A stretch of DNA of 37,956 nucleotides from a virus. Of the stretch, positions 23,609-32,833 are shown piece after piece (within the stretch, counting starts at the first letter, position 1; each line of letters begins with the position of its first letter). The notes beneath the pieces were generated by a model. The model was given only the letters and a program-made list of their open reading frames with translations, had not been told where the DNA came from and ran no database searches. A program made the position numbers and the translations under genes. Location: IMG/VR virus record IMGVR_UViG_3300031757_000846, positions 1 to 37,956 of that record. One strand, given 5' to 3'.

Positions 23609-23626
23609 AGTATATAATCCTTTGTA

Positions 23627-24520
23627 TTATGTTATAGTAATTGTGAGGTCAATCGTATCGTCCCCTATCTGATCTCCACCGGAGCAACAATCACAGTTAA
23701 AATAAAGCCCTGAGCTCTTATAGACCAAGGTGTGTAGGTAGCCGTCATCGTGGCACTCTCCAGCTATCAGATCCGGTGTTATTGACGCGTTGTGACCCAT
23801 AGTGCCCGGGTAGTCGCCCGGCAAAAGGCGTTCTGGTGGGAACATTTCCCATGCGTCTCCCGAAGGACAAGTACAGTAACCATCTTGCAGATAATGATCA
23901 ACAGGCTTTGGGACGAACGTTAGAGTCGTACTATAGTTACAAGTATGGCAATCTAGAGGCCCCCCATAGCTGATACTGCCACCCATTTCTCCGCAGCAAC
24001 ATGTGGTGACAATAATTTGCTGGCCCGAACAGCCCGGACCCCCGGAGTCGTCCTCACATAACATCCCACTTCCAGCCCACTTCTCGTATTTTTGCTCCCT
24101 TATGTCGATTGGAACCGTCGCGCCTCCACCGAATCCTCCGTTCTCAAGCCAGTAACAGTAATAGCCAAGGTCGTCGCCCACCCATGTATCGCCCACATAT
24201 CCTCCAGTGCAAGCTGATGCGCCGACCTCTGGGGTCATTGTTATGTCAACGGTAGCAGCTCCACCCTCGCACCCAGCAAAAACAACAGCCGCATTTCTAG
24301 TGGCATCCCCAGTGTTTGGGCATGGGCAGCATGTATAATTCATGCAAGAAGGATCGCCGATCAACCACCAATCGTAAAGGTGAGTTTGACTTAGGTTGAC
24401 CGAAGATGTGCACTTCGCCGGGCACCCGGTGGCCCTGCTATTGTTCGGATCATGTCCCAAGACATAGCCACACACACAGCATTCGTTTCCCCCGCTCGGC
24501 CCAGTTACCATTATTCCCAT
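23627..24520 (-). CDS. Cysteine-rich (25 Cys) probable virion-surface protein
   Basis: The 297-residue product holds 25 cysteines, many adjacent or in CxC (CCVC, CCPC, TCCCGE, CDCC), with high Gly, Thr and aromatic content and few Lys. No signal peptide or membrane span is seen. AGGAGAAG at 24527-24534 overlaps the stop of the hub-fibre gene and fixes the start. The downstream genes and the fibre repeats, also Cys-bearing, suggest an extracellular tail-tip or fibre component held by disulfides or metal. It is not a known family. The density of cysteine is unusual for a phage protein folded in the cytoplasm. Confidence 0.6.
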   Translation of the reverse strand: MGIMVTGPSGGNECCVCGYVLGHDPNNSRATGCPAKCTSSVNLSQTHLYDWWLIGDPSCMNYTCCPCPNTGDATRNAAVVFAGCEGGAATVDITMTPEVGASACTGGYVGDTWVGDDLGYYCYWLENGGFGGGATVPIDIREQKYEKWAGSGMLCEDDSGGPGCSGQQIIVTTCCCGEMGGSISYGGPLDCHTCNYSTTLTFVPKPVDHYLQDGYCTCPSGDAWEMFPPERLLPGDYPGTMGHNASITPDLIAGECHDDGYLHTLVYKSSGLYFNCDCCSGGDQIGDDTIDLTITIT

Positions 24521-24526
24521 ATTTTT

Positions 24527-24534
24527 CTTCTCCT
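24527..24534 (-). promoter_or_regulatory. Shine-Dalgarno of the Cys-rich protein gene, overlapping the hub-fibre stop
   Basis: The minus strand reads AGGAGAAG six bases before the ATG at 24520 and overlaps the upstream TAG stop. This supports the chosen start and couples the two genes. Confidence 0.7.
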
Positions 24535-27500
24535 AACTAACAGTGTCTATAAATAATCCCTCTGGAGTAAATCGCATCTTCCTTTCCACGACGCTAAGGC
24601 CGCTTCCTACACATACGATATCTGTAACATAAGGAACCTCAGTTGGAGCTCCGCTACACGCTGTTTTATCAAGAGTAATAGTGACATTATTGGAAGAGCC
24701 AGCCAAGCCAAGACCGTCGCCGACTTGAACAATTTCTATTCTATTAGACCCTTGCTTAACACCATCACAATCTAGGAATTTAAGCTTACTGTTTAGCTCG
24801 TAATCACACCCATCCTCATAGACGGTCCGTAGTTCTAAGCCAGAACCAACCGCTAGCGAGTCAAATATGTTTCCACCTATTGTAGGCTGCGGAGCTGTGA
24901 TTGTCGCGGTTGTTCCGCCCATAGCAAGCTTGAGACCATTGCCGATAACTATTTTTTCAAATGCCTTATGATCTGCGACTTGCTCGTTGCCGTCCGGTTT
25001 GCACTCAGGCATTCCACCCTTTATGGTATGGGTCGAATCAAGGGTAAAGTCACAGTATTCACCCATCACAGGAGGACGAAGTTGTAGCCCTGTTCCTAGT
25101 GTGATCTGGTCAAATACATTGCCGTCTATTTCGGGTTGAGGGGCCCATATCTCGAAGTCTCCAGCACCATTGTCATCAAGCTTAAGACCATCCCCAATTA
25201 AGAATCTATCAAATAACTTATAATCCCCTACACTATAATTTGCGCCGTCCGGTTTGCAGCCTGTCATTCCACCCTTTATGGCATGGGTCGAATCAAGGGT
25301 ATAATCGCAATACTCATCTATCAAAGGAGGACGAAGTTGTAGTCCTGTTCCTAGTGTGATGTCGTCAAATATCTTGCCGTCTATTTTAGATTGTGGAACA
25401 TTTATTGTATATTCACAACCCGGAGTATTCTCTACTAATTCAATACCTTCTTTAAAATGAAGCTGTGTAAACGACTTGTATTCTGGAACTTTCGGGATAT
25501 GAGACGGATCAAACTTGCAGCCAGTCATACCTCCCTTTATAGACATCAAGCTGTTTAGAGTTACCTCACATGGGTTATCCTCATTAGGATCTACTACAAT
25601 ACCCAGTCCAGTTCCAAAGTTAATATGTGTAAAGTGAGTGCTACTTCCTATGCCGGGTTGACCACATTTAGTCTCATCAGTATAGCTAATATTATTAGCA
25701 GCGTTAATTGTATAGTTGCAGAGATCGGATGGTCCGCCGGACATTACCGAAAGTCCGCTACCAACTGTTAGCCTGTAAAACGGCTTGGGGGAATCCATGA
25801 ATGTGTCTACACAATTACCAGCTGTTCCCTGTGCTATCTCCAAGTAGGAATTCAATCTGGGAGAACACGAGCCGGGAAGATGATCCTCTAGCCATAGACC
25901 GGAGCCTATCACAACATTTTTGGGATTGCCTGACGTAAAGCCATTTGGGGCTCCACACTTCTTGGTGTAAGTCATTGGGAGTTGAGTTTCCCAGTTTATC
26001 ATATAGGTGCATCCGTCAGAAACTTCCTGTAAGCTGAGTCCGGTACCTAGCTGCAGGCTCTCAAACTCCTTTACATCGGTAACGCCGGGCCTGTGGCAGT
26101 CTGGTGATGCATGATTGTGACTAGCCAAATCTTCTATAGTCTGGTAGCTATTTAATAGATAGCTATGGCACTCTTGATTTGGTCTAGCTGCATCTGGATG
26201 TAGTCCGGTTAAGCGAAGCCCTTTTCCAAACACAAGATCTTCATATTTAGTAGATTTAGGATATTTAGGAACACCTCTATAAGTGTATGGTTCATCTCCA
26301 CAGCTGCCGGAGTCAGATATTCTGTGGCTGCTACTAACGAGATAGTTAGAGCTAGAACCGCTTTGCTCTATGTCTATGCCGGTGCTAAATGTTAACTCGG
26401 TAAAGTTTACCTTGGGATGTCCATAGTAATAGCCGGGCGATATGGTCGCATCGCATGGCATATATTCCTTTGATACCATAGTGCCACTTCCACCTGACCC
26501 ACAAGCATAAATCTCATACTTACAGTCTCCAAGATCTTTAACTCCAATGCCGGAGGTAAAGCTTAGATGACTAAAAAATTCCTTGTCTATGTCCGATTCG
26601 GTCTCGTTACAGGTAGCACCAGTAGAGCTAATATAATGATCCGCGTCAATCCTAGCAGAGCCATCGACATGGCTGTGAATTTTCAGCCCACTACCATACT
26701 CAATGCAAGTCGTACCTGTGCACGCTGTTACTGATGGGGTATAACCACAATATCCAGAGTCACTAACCTTAGTTCCGCTTCCTCCTCCGCTAGCCTCAAT
26801 GTAAACAAAGTTGCAATCCTGAGTGGGGCCAGTTTGATCGCTCCGTCCTCCGGTATAAGCGGTTATTCCGGATCCAAAAATTAAAGTGCTCCAGTCCGAA
26901 ATACAGTTACTCTCGAGTTTTTTGATAACAGACATGCTGGTAGAACCAGCGTCTCCAGTGCTAGCAACATCATAAACCGGAACTCTTAAAGACAAAAATG
27001 TTCCTGATCCAGAAGGAAAACTGTCGCAGTCGCTATTTCCGCCGCTTACTGATATTTGAGACGCTTGCAGCCCGCTGCCAACCACTATGGTACTGCTTGT
27101 CCAACAGCCTCTAGAGGAAGGGGCTTGGCAACCTTCTCCGGCACTCTCATAGCAAACGCCGGTATTGTAAAATGTGGTTTCTCCGCCGGAGCCACCACCT
27201 ACGAGAGGGTAATATGTGCATGCCATTGAATCATAAACTGCAAAGAAGCCTTCTCCACTTGGAATAGTATCACCCCAACTTGGGTTCTTTACTTTAATCG
27301 TACCAGAGGAATTGGATATAACGGCCCCGTTTGCATCATAAACAGGATTGGCTGCAGTACCCATATCAAGGACTTGAACATCAGCACGACTTTCTCCTGC
27401 CGCAATGGATCCACCTGTAGTAGAAGCTTGAACAATCTTATACTGTATAGGCTGAGTCCATACTCCTCTTGCTCTGTCAAACCTTAAGTCTATAGGGCCG

Positions 27501-30500
27501 ACAGGCCAAGTATGAGGTTTCCTTAAATAGTGAGTTAAAAACCTATCCTTAAGACCGGCAGCTTCAAACACACCACCAGAAGCTGCTGATTCTGTATCTG
27601 CTTCATTTGGTATAGGCTTACCATCTATATCATATCCCCAGCCATGCATAAGCATAGGGCCTTTGCTAGCTATCATTCTTAGGTGCTCTGGAAAAGAATT
27701 CCCCTCATCCACGTATGTATTCATATCCAGAGGTCCGACAGGCAATGCGCCATGCCCTAAAATCCCTATGTCCGCGTAGTTTCCTGCTAGATCGGAGTCC
27801 TCATCGTGTTTAGCCTTGGAAGGATATGAGTATGGATCAAGATAATCAATGTCAATGATACAAGGTTTATATGGGTTCGGTGAAGGACCAGTCCCATCTC
27901 CATTAAAGGGAGGATTTACATGTCTTGTTTGATTGGGTCTTTCTTCCCAGCATAAATCTGGCTTATGAGCCCTGCCTTTAGCAGTCTTTGTGTATTGAGG
28001 AAGTCTTGATGATGGAGAAACTCCATTCCAAACAGGTCTGTAAAAAGCATCGTTACTAGAAAGACCTTGATTGACCCAATCAGAAGAGTTTCCCATTCTT
28101 AAAGTTCTTGGAGACGTGTCTGTTATGTTACTTGCTACCGTTGTGTTTCCGTCTGTCTTATTACCCTCTCCTATTTGACCCACTTTTATCGTATTAGAAT
28201 TAACGGAGTCTGATTTGCTACTTCTTTTAATCTGAGAATTTTTAAGAGATCTTGCGGTTCTGTCTTGAGTGGTCTTTAGGGCTCTTGTGAGTTTGTTTCT
28301 TTCTCTTTGTGCTTTTCTAAACGACTGTCTCTGTTTGCCCAGAGTTTTTAGTCGATTAGCATTATACTTAGCAAACCTACCAAAAGTAGGAGAGAAGGTA
28401 CTCAAGGTGTAATTAGAGGTGAATCCATTATCTCCAATATTTATTTGAATGTTTGTAATGCTTGGTCCAAAAGAGCCTTCCCAAGGCCCTATGTTAATCC
28501 TATTGAATTGGAAAGTCTGAGATAAAACTTTAAAGTCTACGGATTGCATCGTAAGCAGTCCCATCACGCTCTGCGAAGAATTAAGCTCTGATCCCAATCT
28601 CTTTGTCGGATGTCCCGGAAAATTAACAGAACCCCTCTCTCCTTCTTGCATGTATGTAACGGCCGACTTGGCATGCTCATCCATCGCATTTATCCCACCG
28701 GCCATAAGGCTTGTATACCCATCGTATTCCCAAGGAACTAAACCGTCGTCTGCAACAAAGTGTATTTGTCCCGGAGGTCCCTTGTACGCTTTTGGCCCAT
28801 ACCTAATGGTATTACTCTTCATTGGGACGGCTGCCTCGCTAGGGGTTCTTCTGCGAAGTGCCATCCCCAGTCCTCCGTCTGTCCCTCTTGAATTGTCTGG
28901 ATTGAAGCTAAGTCCATATTTTAAGTTAGTAATGTCGGATCCGACAAGACCAGACTCGAACGCCAGTTCTATAAGCCCCCCAAAGCTCTGATCTACATCG
29001 GAAAGATCTTTTTCAAGACCGCTCATTGTTACTGGATTGTCTAAGTTAACAATAGCAGTAGCATAACTATAGTACTCTAAAGGCTTCTCTTCTACTGTTG
29101 AGCTGACATATAAAGAATTTCCACCAGCATCTCCGGGATTATAAACTAAGGAGTCTCCTTCTGTTCTCATGGAACCTGATTCATTATTATAGAATCTTGC
29201 AAAAGGAAGAATCTTGTTTACATCATCCGTGAAATGACTGCACGCGTCACCCGGTATACCTTCTGTTGCGTCAACAGGTAATCCAAGGATATTAGTCACT
29301 CCCTTAGTAGGCCAACCTCCATCATTCGTAGGGTTGTCCGAGTAGAGAACTTGACCGGAATCAGGATCTGTGCAATAACACACATAAGGAAGTTGAACCA
29401 AAAACTTTTTACCGTAATAGGTATCTGCCCAGTTCTCAATAAATTCATGTATCTTTCGCATGTCTGCGTTTTTAGCATTTTGCGGGTCTTGGTCTGGCTG
29501 AAAAGCTAGGTTGAATCCTAATAAATTTTGAAACTTGGCCCCAATTTCTGCTTGTGGTTTACCAACGTGACCAAAGTGTATCTGGGGTCCGACGATACCA
29601 AGAGTGTCTTTCAGGTATTTACCAAACTCTGTTCCTGTTCCCGTATTATATACCAACGCATAGTTCATCCATGAATCAAAACTAGAAAGAGCCATTCTCA
29701 TCTCTCTCTCATGGATGGGGATATAGTTGGCTCCTCTGGCTCCGAGGCCCGGTATGCTTTGACCTGTAATAACATTCGTAAGAACTAGATTAAGTGGTCT
29801 AATGTCGAGCCAGACTTTCCATTCCCCTAGCTCTCTCCCTGTTAATGTAGTATTTGTTGCATATGCAAGATTGTGTGCAGCGTCCCATCCCCAAAACTGA
29901 ACGATTTCTCCGGCAGACTTAGTAGGCGTTCTGTCTTGTTGATATATAGTTTGGACGTATCCACCATAAACAAAAGCTTGGCTAGGCTCATTTCTTAGTT
30001 CTCGTCCTATGTTTTTAGAGGTCACATTCTCTACTGTATTAACAAAATCCTCTATCTGTCCCAGTGTAGGCTGTACCGCTCTTTGTACTGTTCTTACTTT
30101 GATAACCTTTTGTTTGGTTGGGGTAATAAGAAGTTCAATATAATAATCTGAACCGGAATCGTTGCACACTTGAGTAATAAGATCTAGTAAAGAAATACTA
30201 GGACCCGGAATACGGTAAAAGGTTGGAGTAAATGGTATCTCAGATAAATCAATATAGTACTGAGAAACCTGTCTATGTCCGCCTGCTGCTGCGAGAGCTG
30301 CATCGTTTCTATCCTCGCTGCTTCCTTCTATAACTCCATAAAACTCTCCGTTGGCTGCTGCGTCTGTGCTGGTTGGGCCCCTATACGAAGCGTACCCATA
30401 TGGTGAAAAGCTAGCATGACTACTTCCACTTAAAAGCCTTTGTATAGCATATCTCAGACCACCGGGTCCGGAGGGCTTATTCCACGGGGTTCCTTCATTA

Positions 30501-31069
30501 TTATTTCCAGCCCCACAAAAACCGCCAGCTGGAGAACCAAAGGTTGCCCCATTTACTAGAGTAGGAGGACAAGCATATCCTTTGGATTCTAACCATCCAT
30601 AAGCATTAATAAGGTTGTAGACATCTCCAACGGCGCCAGCATAGTCGCTGACAATAACCTCTAGGTTCTGAAGTATAAGACGAGGGTCTACTATCTGGAC
30701 AGTATACACCGGATAGCCACTGGAGCTTCTGTCCTCTGTCCAAGACTGAATGATTCCAGCAAATTCAAATATATCGCTGCTGTTTCCAAGTTCTCCACCT
30801 ATCCTAAAATAGACTGGAACGCCTATAGTGGGTTTCGTAAATCCGGGATCGGCGGCTCTCGTTTCAACTCTAGAGCCGGGTCTTGGATAATAAACCTTAG
30901 CGGGCTTAGTCGCTGGTACTTCGCAGAAGTCATCTACAAGAACAACTGTAAGTGAGGACTGTTGCTCATTCCACCCTACAGAACAACTGACAGATTGTAC
31001 AGAAGAACCTAAAAATATGGTCTGTTGTCTTGGGCCATATATATCGTCTGGTAAGCAGGCTTTTGCCAT
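24533..31069 (-). CDS. Giant tail hub-like protein fused to a repeat-rich fibre
   Basis: This 2178-residue protein seems to join three parts. Residues 1 to about 450 look like a tail-hub or baseplate domain: DIFEFAGIIQSWTEDRSSSG, YPVYTVQIVDPRLILQNLEV, then SLLDLITQVCNDSG. Residues about 895-955 are a strongly basic linker (SFRKAQRERNKLTRALKTTQ). From about 1325 to the end come some 18 units centred on GxGL, most with a Cys and a following CxYxI strand. The likely role is host contact at the tail tip. AAGGA precedes the ATG. It follows a distal-tail-like gene, as hub genes usually do. Assignment rests on order and pattern. Confidence 0.6.
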   Translation of the reverse strand: MAKACLPDDIYGPRQQTIFLGSSVQSVSCSVGWNEQQSSLTVVLVDDFCEVPATKPAKVYYPRPGSRVETRAADPGFTKPTIGVPVYFRIGGELGNSSDIFEFAGIIQSWTEDRSSSGYPVYTVQIVDPRLILQNLEVIVSDYAGAVGDVYNLINAYGWLESKGYACPPTLVNGATFGSPAGGFCGAGNNNEGTPWNKPSGPGGLRYAIQRLLSGSSHASFSPYGYASYRGPTSTDAAANGEFYGVIEGSSEDRNDAALAAAGGHRQVSQYYIDLSEIPFTPTFYRIPGPSISLLDLITQVCNDSGSDYYIELLITPTKQKVIKVRTVQRAVQPTLGQIEDFVNTVENVTSKNIGRELRNEPSQAFVYGGYVQTIYQQDRTPTKSAGEIVQFWGWDAAHNLAYATNTTLTGRELGEWKVWLDIRPLNLVLTNVITGQSIPGLGARGANYIPIHEREMRMALSSFDSWMNYALVYNTGTGTEFGKYLKDTLGIVGPQIHFGHVGKPQAEIGAKFQNLLGFNLAFQPDQDPQNAKNADMRKIHEFIENWADTYYGKKFLVQLPYVCYCTDPDSGQVLYSDNPTNDGGWPTKGVTNILGLPVDATEGIPGDACSHFTDDVNKILPFARFYNNESGSMRTEGDSLVYNPGDAGGNSLYVSSTVEEKPLEYYSYATAIVNLDNPVTMSGLEKDLSDVDQSFGGLIELAFESGLVGSDITNLKYGLSFNPDNSRGTDGGLGMALRRRTPSEAAVPMKSNTIRYGPKAYKGPPGQIHFVADDGLVPWEYDGYTSLMAGGINAMDEHAKSAVTYMQEGERGSVNFPGHPTKRLGSELNSSQSVMGLLTMQSVDFKVLSQTFQFNRINIGPWEGSFGPSITNIQINIGDNGFTSNYTLSTFSPTFGRFAKYNANRLKTLGKQRQSFRKAQRERNKLTRALKTTQDRTARSLKNSQIKRSSKSDSVNSNTIKVGQIGEGNKTDGNTTVASNITDTSPRTLRMGNSSDWVNQGLSSNDAFYRPVWNGVSPSSRLPQYTKTAKGRAHKPDLCWEERPNQTRHVNPPFNGDGTGPSPNPYKPCIIDIDYLDPYSYPSKAKHDEDSDLAGNYADIGILGHGALPVGPLDMNTYVDEGNSFPEHLRMIASKGPMLMHGWGYDIDGKPIPNEADTESAASGGVFEAAGLKDRFLTHYLRKPHTWPVGPIDLRFDRARGVWTQPIQYKIVQASTTGGSIAAGESRADVQVLDMGTAANPVYDANGAVISNSSGTIKVKNPSWGDTIPSGEGFFAVYDSMACTYYPLVGGGSGGETTFYNTGVCYESAGEGCQAPSSRGCWTSSTIVVGSGLQASQISVSGGNSDCDSFPSGSGTFLSLRVPVYDVASTGDAGSTSMSVIKKLESNCISDWSTLIFGSGITAYTGGRSDQTGPTQDCNFVYIEASGGGSGTKVSDSGYCGYTPSVTACTGTTCIEYGSGLKIHSHVDGSARIDADHYISSTGATCNETESDIDKEFFSHLSFTSGIGVKDLGDCKYEIYACGSGGSGTMVSKEYMPCDATISPGYYYGHPKVNFTELTFSTGIDIEQSGSSSNYLVSSSHRISDSGSCGDEPYTYRGVPKYPKSTKYEDLVFGKGLRLTGLHPDAARPNQECHSYLLNSYQTIEDLASHNHASPDCHRPGVTDVKEFESLQLGTGLSLQEVSDGCTYMINWETQLPMTYTKKCGAPNGFTSGNPKNVVIGSGLWLEDHLPGSCSPRLNSYLEIAQGTAGNCVDTFMDSPKPFYRLTVGSGLSVMSGGPSDLCNYTINAANNISYTDETKCGQPGIGSSTHFTHINFGTGLGIVVDPNEDNPCEVTLNSLMSIKGGMTGCKFDPSHIPKVPEYKSFTQLHFKEGIELVENTPGCEYTINVPQSKIDGKIFDDITLGTGLQLRPPLIDEYCDYTLDSTHAIKGGMTGCKPDGANYSVGDYKLFDRFLIGDGLKLDDNGAGDFEIWAPQPEIDGNVFDQITLGTGLQLRPPVMGEYCDFTLDSTHTIKGGMPECKPDGNEQVADHKAFEKIVIGNGLKLAMGGTTATITAPQPTIGGNIFDSLAVGSGLELRTVYEDGCDYELNSKLKFLDCDGVKQGSNRIEIVQVGDGLGLAGSSNNVTITLDKTACSGAPTEVPYVTDIVCVGSGLSVVERKMRFTPEGLFIDTVS
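24560..27095 (-). repeat. About 18 GxGL fibre repeats in the hub-fibre protein
   Basis: Units of about 33-65 residues have the form F-x2-hydrophobic-x-hydrophobic-G-x-G-L/I, followed by a short loop, Cys-x-Tyr-x-Ile/Leu-Asn and a connecting segment. Examples are VVGSGLQ, LQLGTGLSL, ITLGTGLQL and VCVGSGLSV. Similar GTGL beta repeats are known in phage tail fibres. Long and short units alternate near the C-terminus. Confidence 0.75.
24989..25395 (-). repeat. 255-base near-identical duplication in the fibre array
   Basis: The segment 24989-25140 recurs at 25244-25395 with a constant offset of 255 bases (85 codons). The shared sequence encodes TLGTGLQLRPP and TIKGGM-type segments. A more diverged third copy begins near 24861. 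High DNA identity shows recent duplication or recombination in the fibre. Confidence 0.8.
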
Positions 31070-31084
31070 GTGTTGTTTATCCTT

Positions 31085-32797
31085 TTAACAATCTGTGTGT
31101 ATCCAAGAAGCTGTTCTTCCTAATCTTCCTGTTCGTGGGTCCCAATTTATGTTGTTTGCAGTCAGGAAATAAGTCCCATACGTATCTGCAATTCCTACCT
31201 CAACAGAATCTATTAATTCCTGATAAAATTCAGTGGGCGCTCCTACCCAAAAATCTCCTGTACAAGTGTATCCAGTTTGTGGAACTACAACTGCCTCTAT
31301 GCTACATTCTGTAGTTGATGCTGTCTTGGTTCCTATGTCTTGCAGTATAGGCCCATTCGCTCTGCCTAATATAACTAGGCTAGAGTGAACATCTGTAGCT
31401 AATCCTCTGGAGATACTTATGGTTTCTGAGAGGGCTTCACTATAACAATTTACAGGTCTATTACTGTAAGATAAGTTATATCCTATTGTCCCCTCATTAG
31501 TATTATATGCTATACTCTTGCTAATTGGTTCGGGAGATAATTGTAATAATGTAGTAGAAGGAGAGCCTAATCCACTATAAGCAGTAGCGGCCCTGTCAAA
31601 TAACAAGGGACTACCTCTCTCTTTAGTTGGATAGCTATCAGAACCACCGCCCGTATTGGCATATAAAGCGTCATCTAGGTAAGACTGTGCCGCAAATATG
31701 GCAGTAGACATTTTATTGCCAGCGGGTAATGCTAAGCCAAAAGGACCCGGAGATCCACTGCCAGACTCAGTTGGGGTTCCAACAAAAGACTCTAAGCCTC
31801 TTAGTTCTCCTTGAAGATTAACGGTGATAATGGCTTCGTCTAGAGAAGAGGAAACATCAAGATTAAAAGTGTCAATAACATTTCCAGAAGGAATATTCTT
31901 TCCTTTATAGTCACCGCTACTAGGTTTCATTACATAGGTGTCTGTCCAGCTATAGCTACCGCCTAAAAAATTAATCCCGTGAGATCGCTCTGTCAAAATA
32001 GGATCGAATCCAGAGGCGCCACCTGCCATGCCAACAAAGTCTAAGAAACTTCCAACAACATTATCAAAATCAGCCGAAGTCGGATTTGTGCTATAGGCTT
32101 TTGTCGGCGCCCCTTCTATTGTCTGAGCACTTGTCCCAACCCCCACAGTGACCCACAAAGGAGTGCATCCTGTTCCAAATTGGTTTGGTTTAGAAGCTAT
32201 GTCTACTGTGTAATCTCTATCGTAGCTTTGGAGTTCAATAAAACCACCACTATAACCACCACTACCAACAATAAGATCGTAGGATTCTTGTTCTGGATAT
32301 GGATTGGAAAGAGAAGCTCCTCCTGTTCCTGTAGATAAATGAGTACGAGAGAATATCTCAATGGAGTACTCCACTTTTTTTACCCACTGATCTTCACTAC
32401 TGAACTCTACACTGTTAACTCTTGTCCCACTAGTGTATACTACATAACCAGAGCAAAGAGGGCCATCTCCTAGAAACTTAACCGAGAATAGACTTCCGTC
32501 ATTATTAAGGGCATAAAGTAAATCGTCTTTTGCCCTGAAGCTAGAAACAGCATTTCCATAGCCGTCAAACTGGTGCCCTAGTGCGATAGGAAGGTTTGAC
32601 CTTGAAGCTGCTTCTGCCGGTGTTAATCCTGTTCCTTGTACCGATTCAGGAAGTAAGCTGCCATTAATGCTAACTCTATAGCCACCACCAAATACAGTTC
32701 CATCATTCGCCTTATATTGTTCCCTAGAGACGGTCATTAACGGCGCAGGTTTAAACTGGTAATCGCCGTAGAATACCTCTACTCCTGTTACTGACAT
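31085..32797 (-). CDS. Distal-tail-like structural protein
   Basis: The 570-residue protein is beta-rich and low in Lys, with many Gly, Ser and Thr, as in virion proteins. The N-terminus VTGVEVFYGDYQFKPAPLMTVS and DGTVFGGGYRVSINGSLLP resembles the strand-turn opening of tail-tube-linked distal proteins. The middle holds YDLIVGSGGYSGGFIEL and a Cys-bearing segment, and the end is TASWIHTDC. GGAGA precedes the ATG. It lies between a tape-measure-like gene and the hub-fibre gene, the usual place of the distal tail protein. It is longer than simple Dit proteins (about 250 residues), so an added domain is likely. Confidence 0.5.
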   Translation of the reverse strand: MSVTGVEVFYGDYQFKPAPLMTVSREQYKANDGTVFGGGYRVSINGSLLPESVQGTGLTPAEAASRSNLPIALGHQFDGYGNAVSSFRAKDDLLYALNNDGSLFSVKFLGDGPLCSGYVVYTSGTRVNSVEFSSEDQWVKKVEYSIEIFSRTHLSTGTGGASLSNPYPEQESYDLIVGSGGYSGGFIELQSYDRDYTVDIASKPNQFGTGCTPLWVTVGVGTSAQTIEGAPTKAYSTNPTSADFDNVVGSFLDFVGMAGGASGFDPILTERSHGINFLGGSYSWTDTYVMKPSSGDYKGKNIPSGNVIDTFNLDVSSSLDEAIITVNLQGELRGLESFVGTPTESGSGSPGPFGLALPAGNKMSTAIFAAQSYLDDALYANTGGGSDSYPTKERGSPLLFDRAATAYSGLGSPSTTLLQLSPEPISKSIAYNTNEGTIGYNLSYSNRPVNCYSEALSETISISRGLATDVHSSLVILGRANGPILQDIGTKTASTTECSIEAVVVPQTGYTCTGDFWVGAPTEFYQELIDSVEVGIADTYGTYFLTANNINWDPRTGRLGRTASWIHTDC

Positions 32798-32833
32798 TTT
32801 AAAATCTCCAATTAAATTTACTAACTAAGGCCG

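Noticed and set aside
24560-27095. CRISPR array
   Set aside because: The repeats are in-frame coding units of varied length, not short identical repeats with unique spacers.
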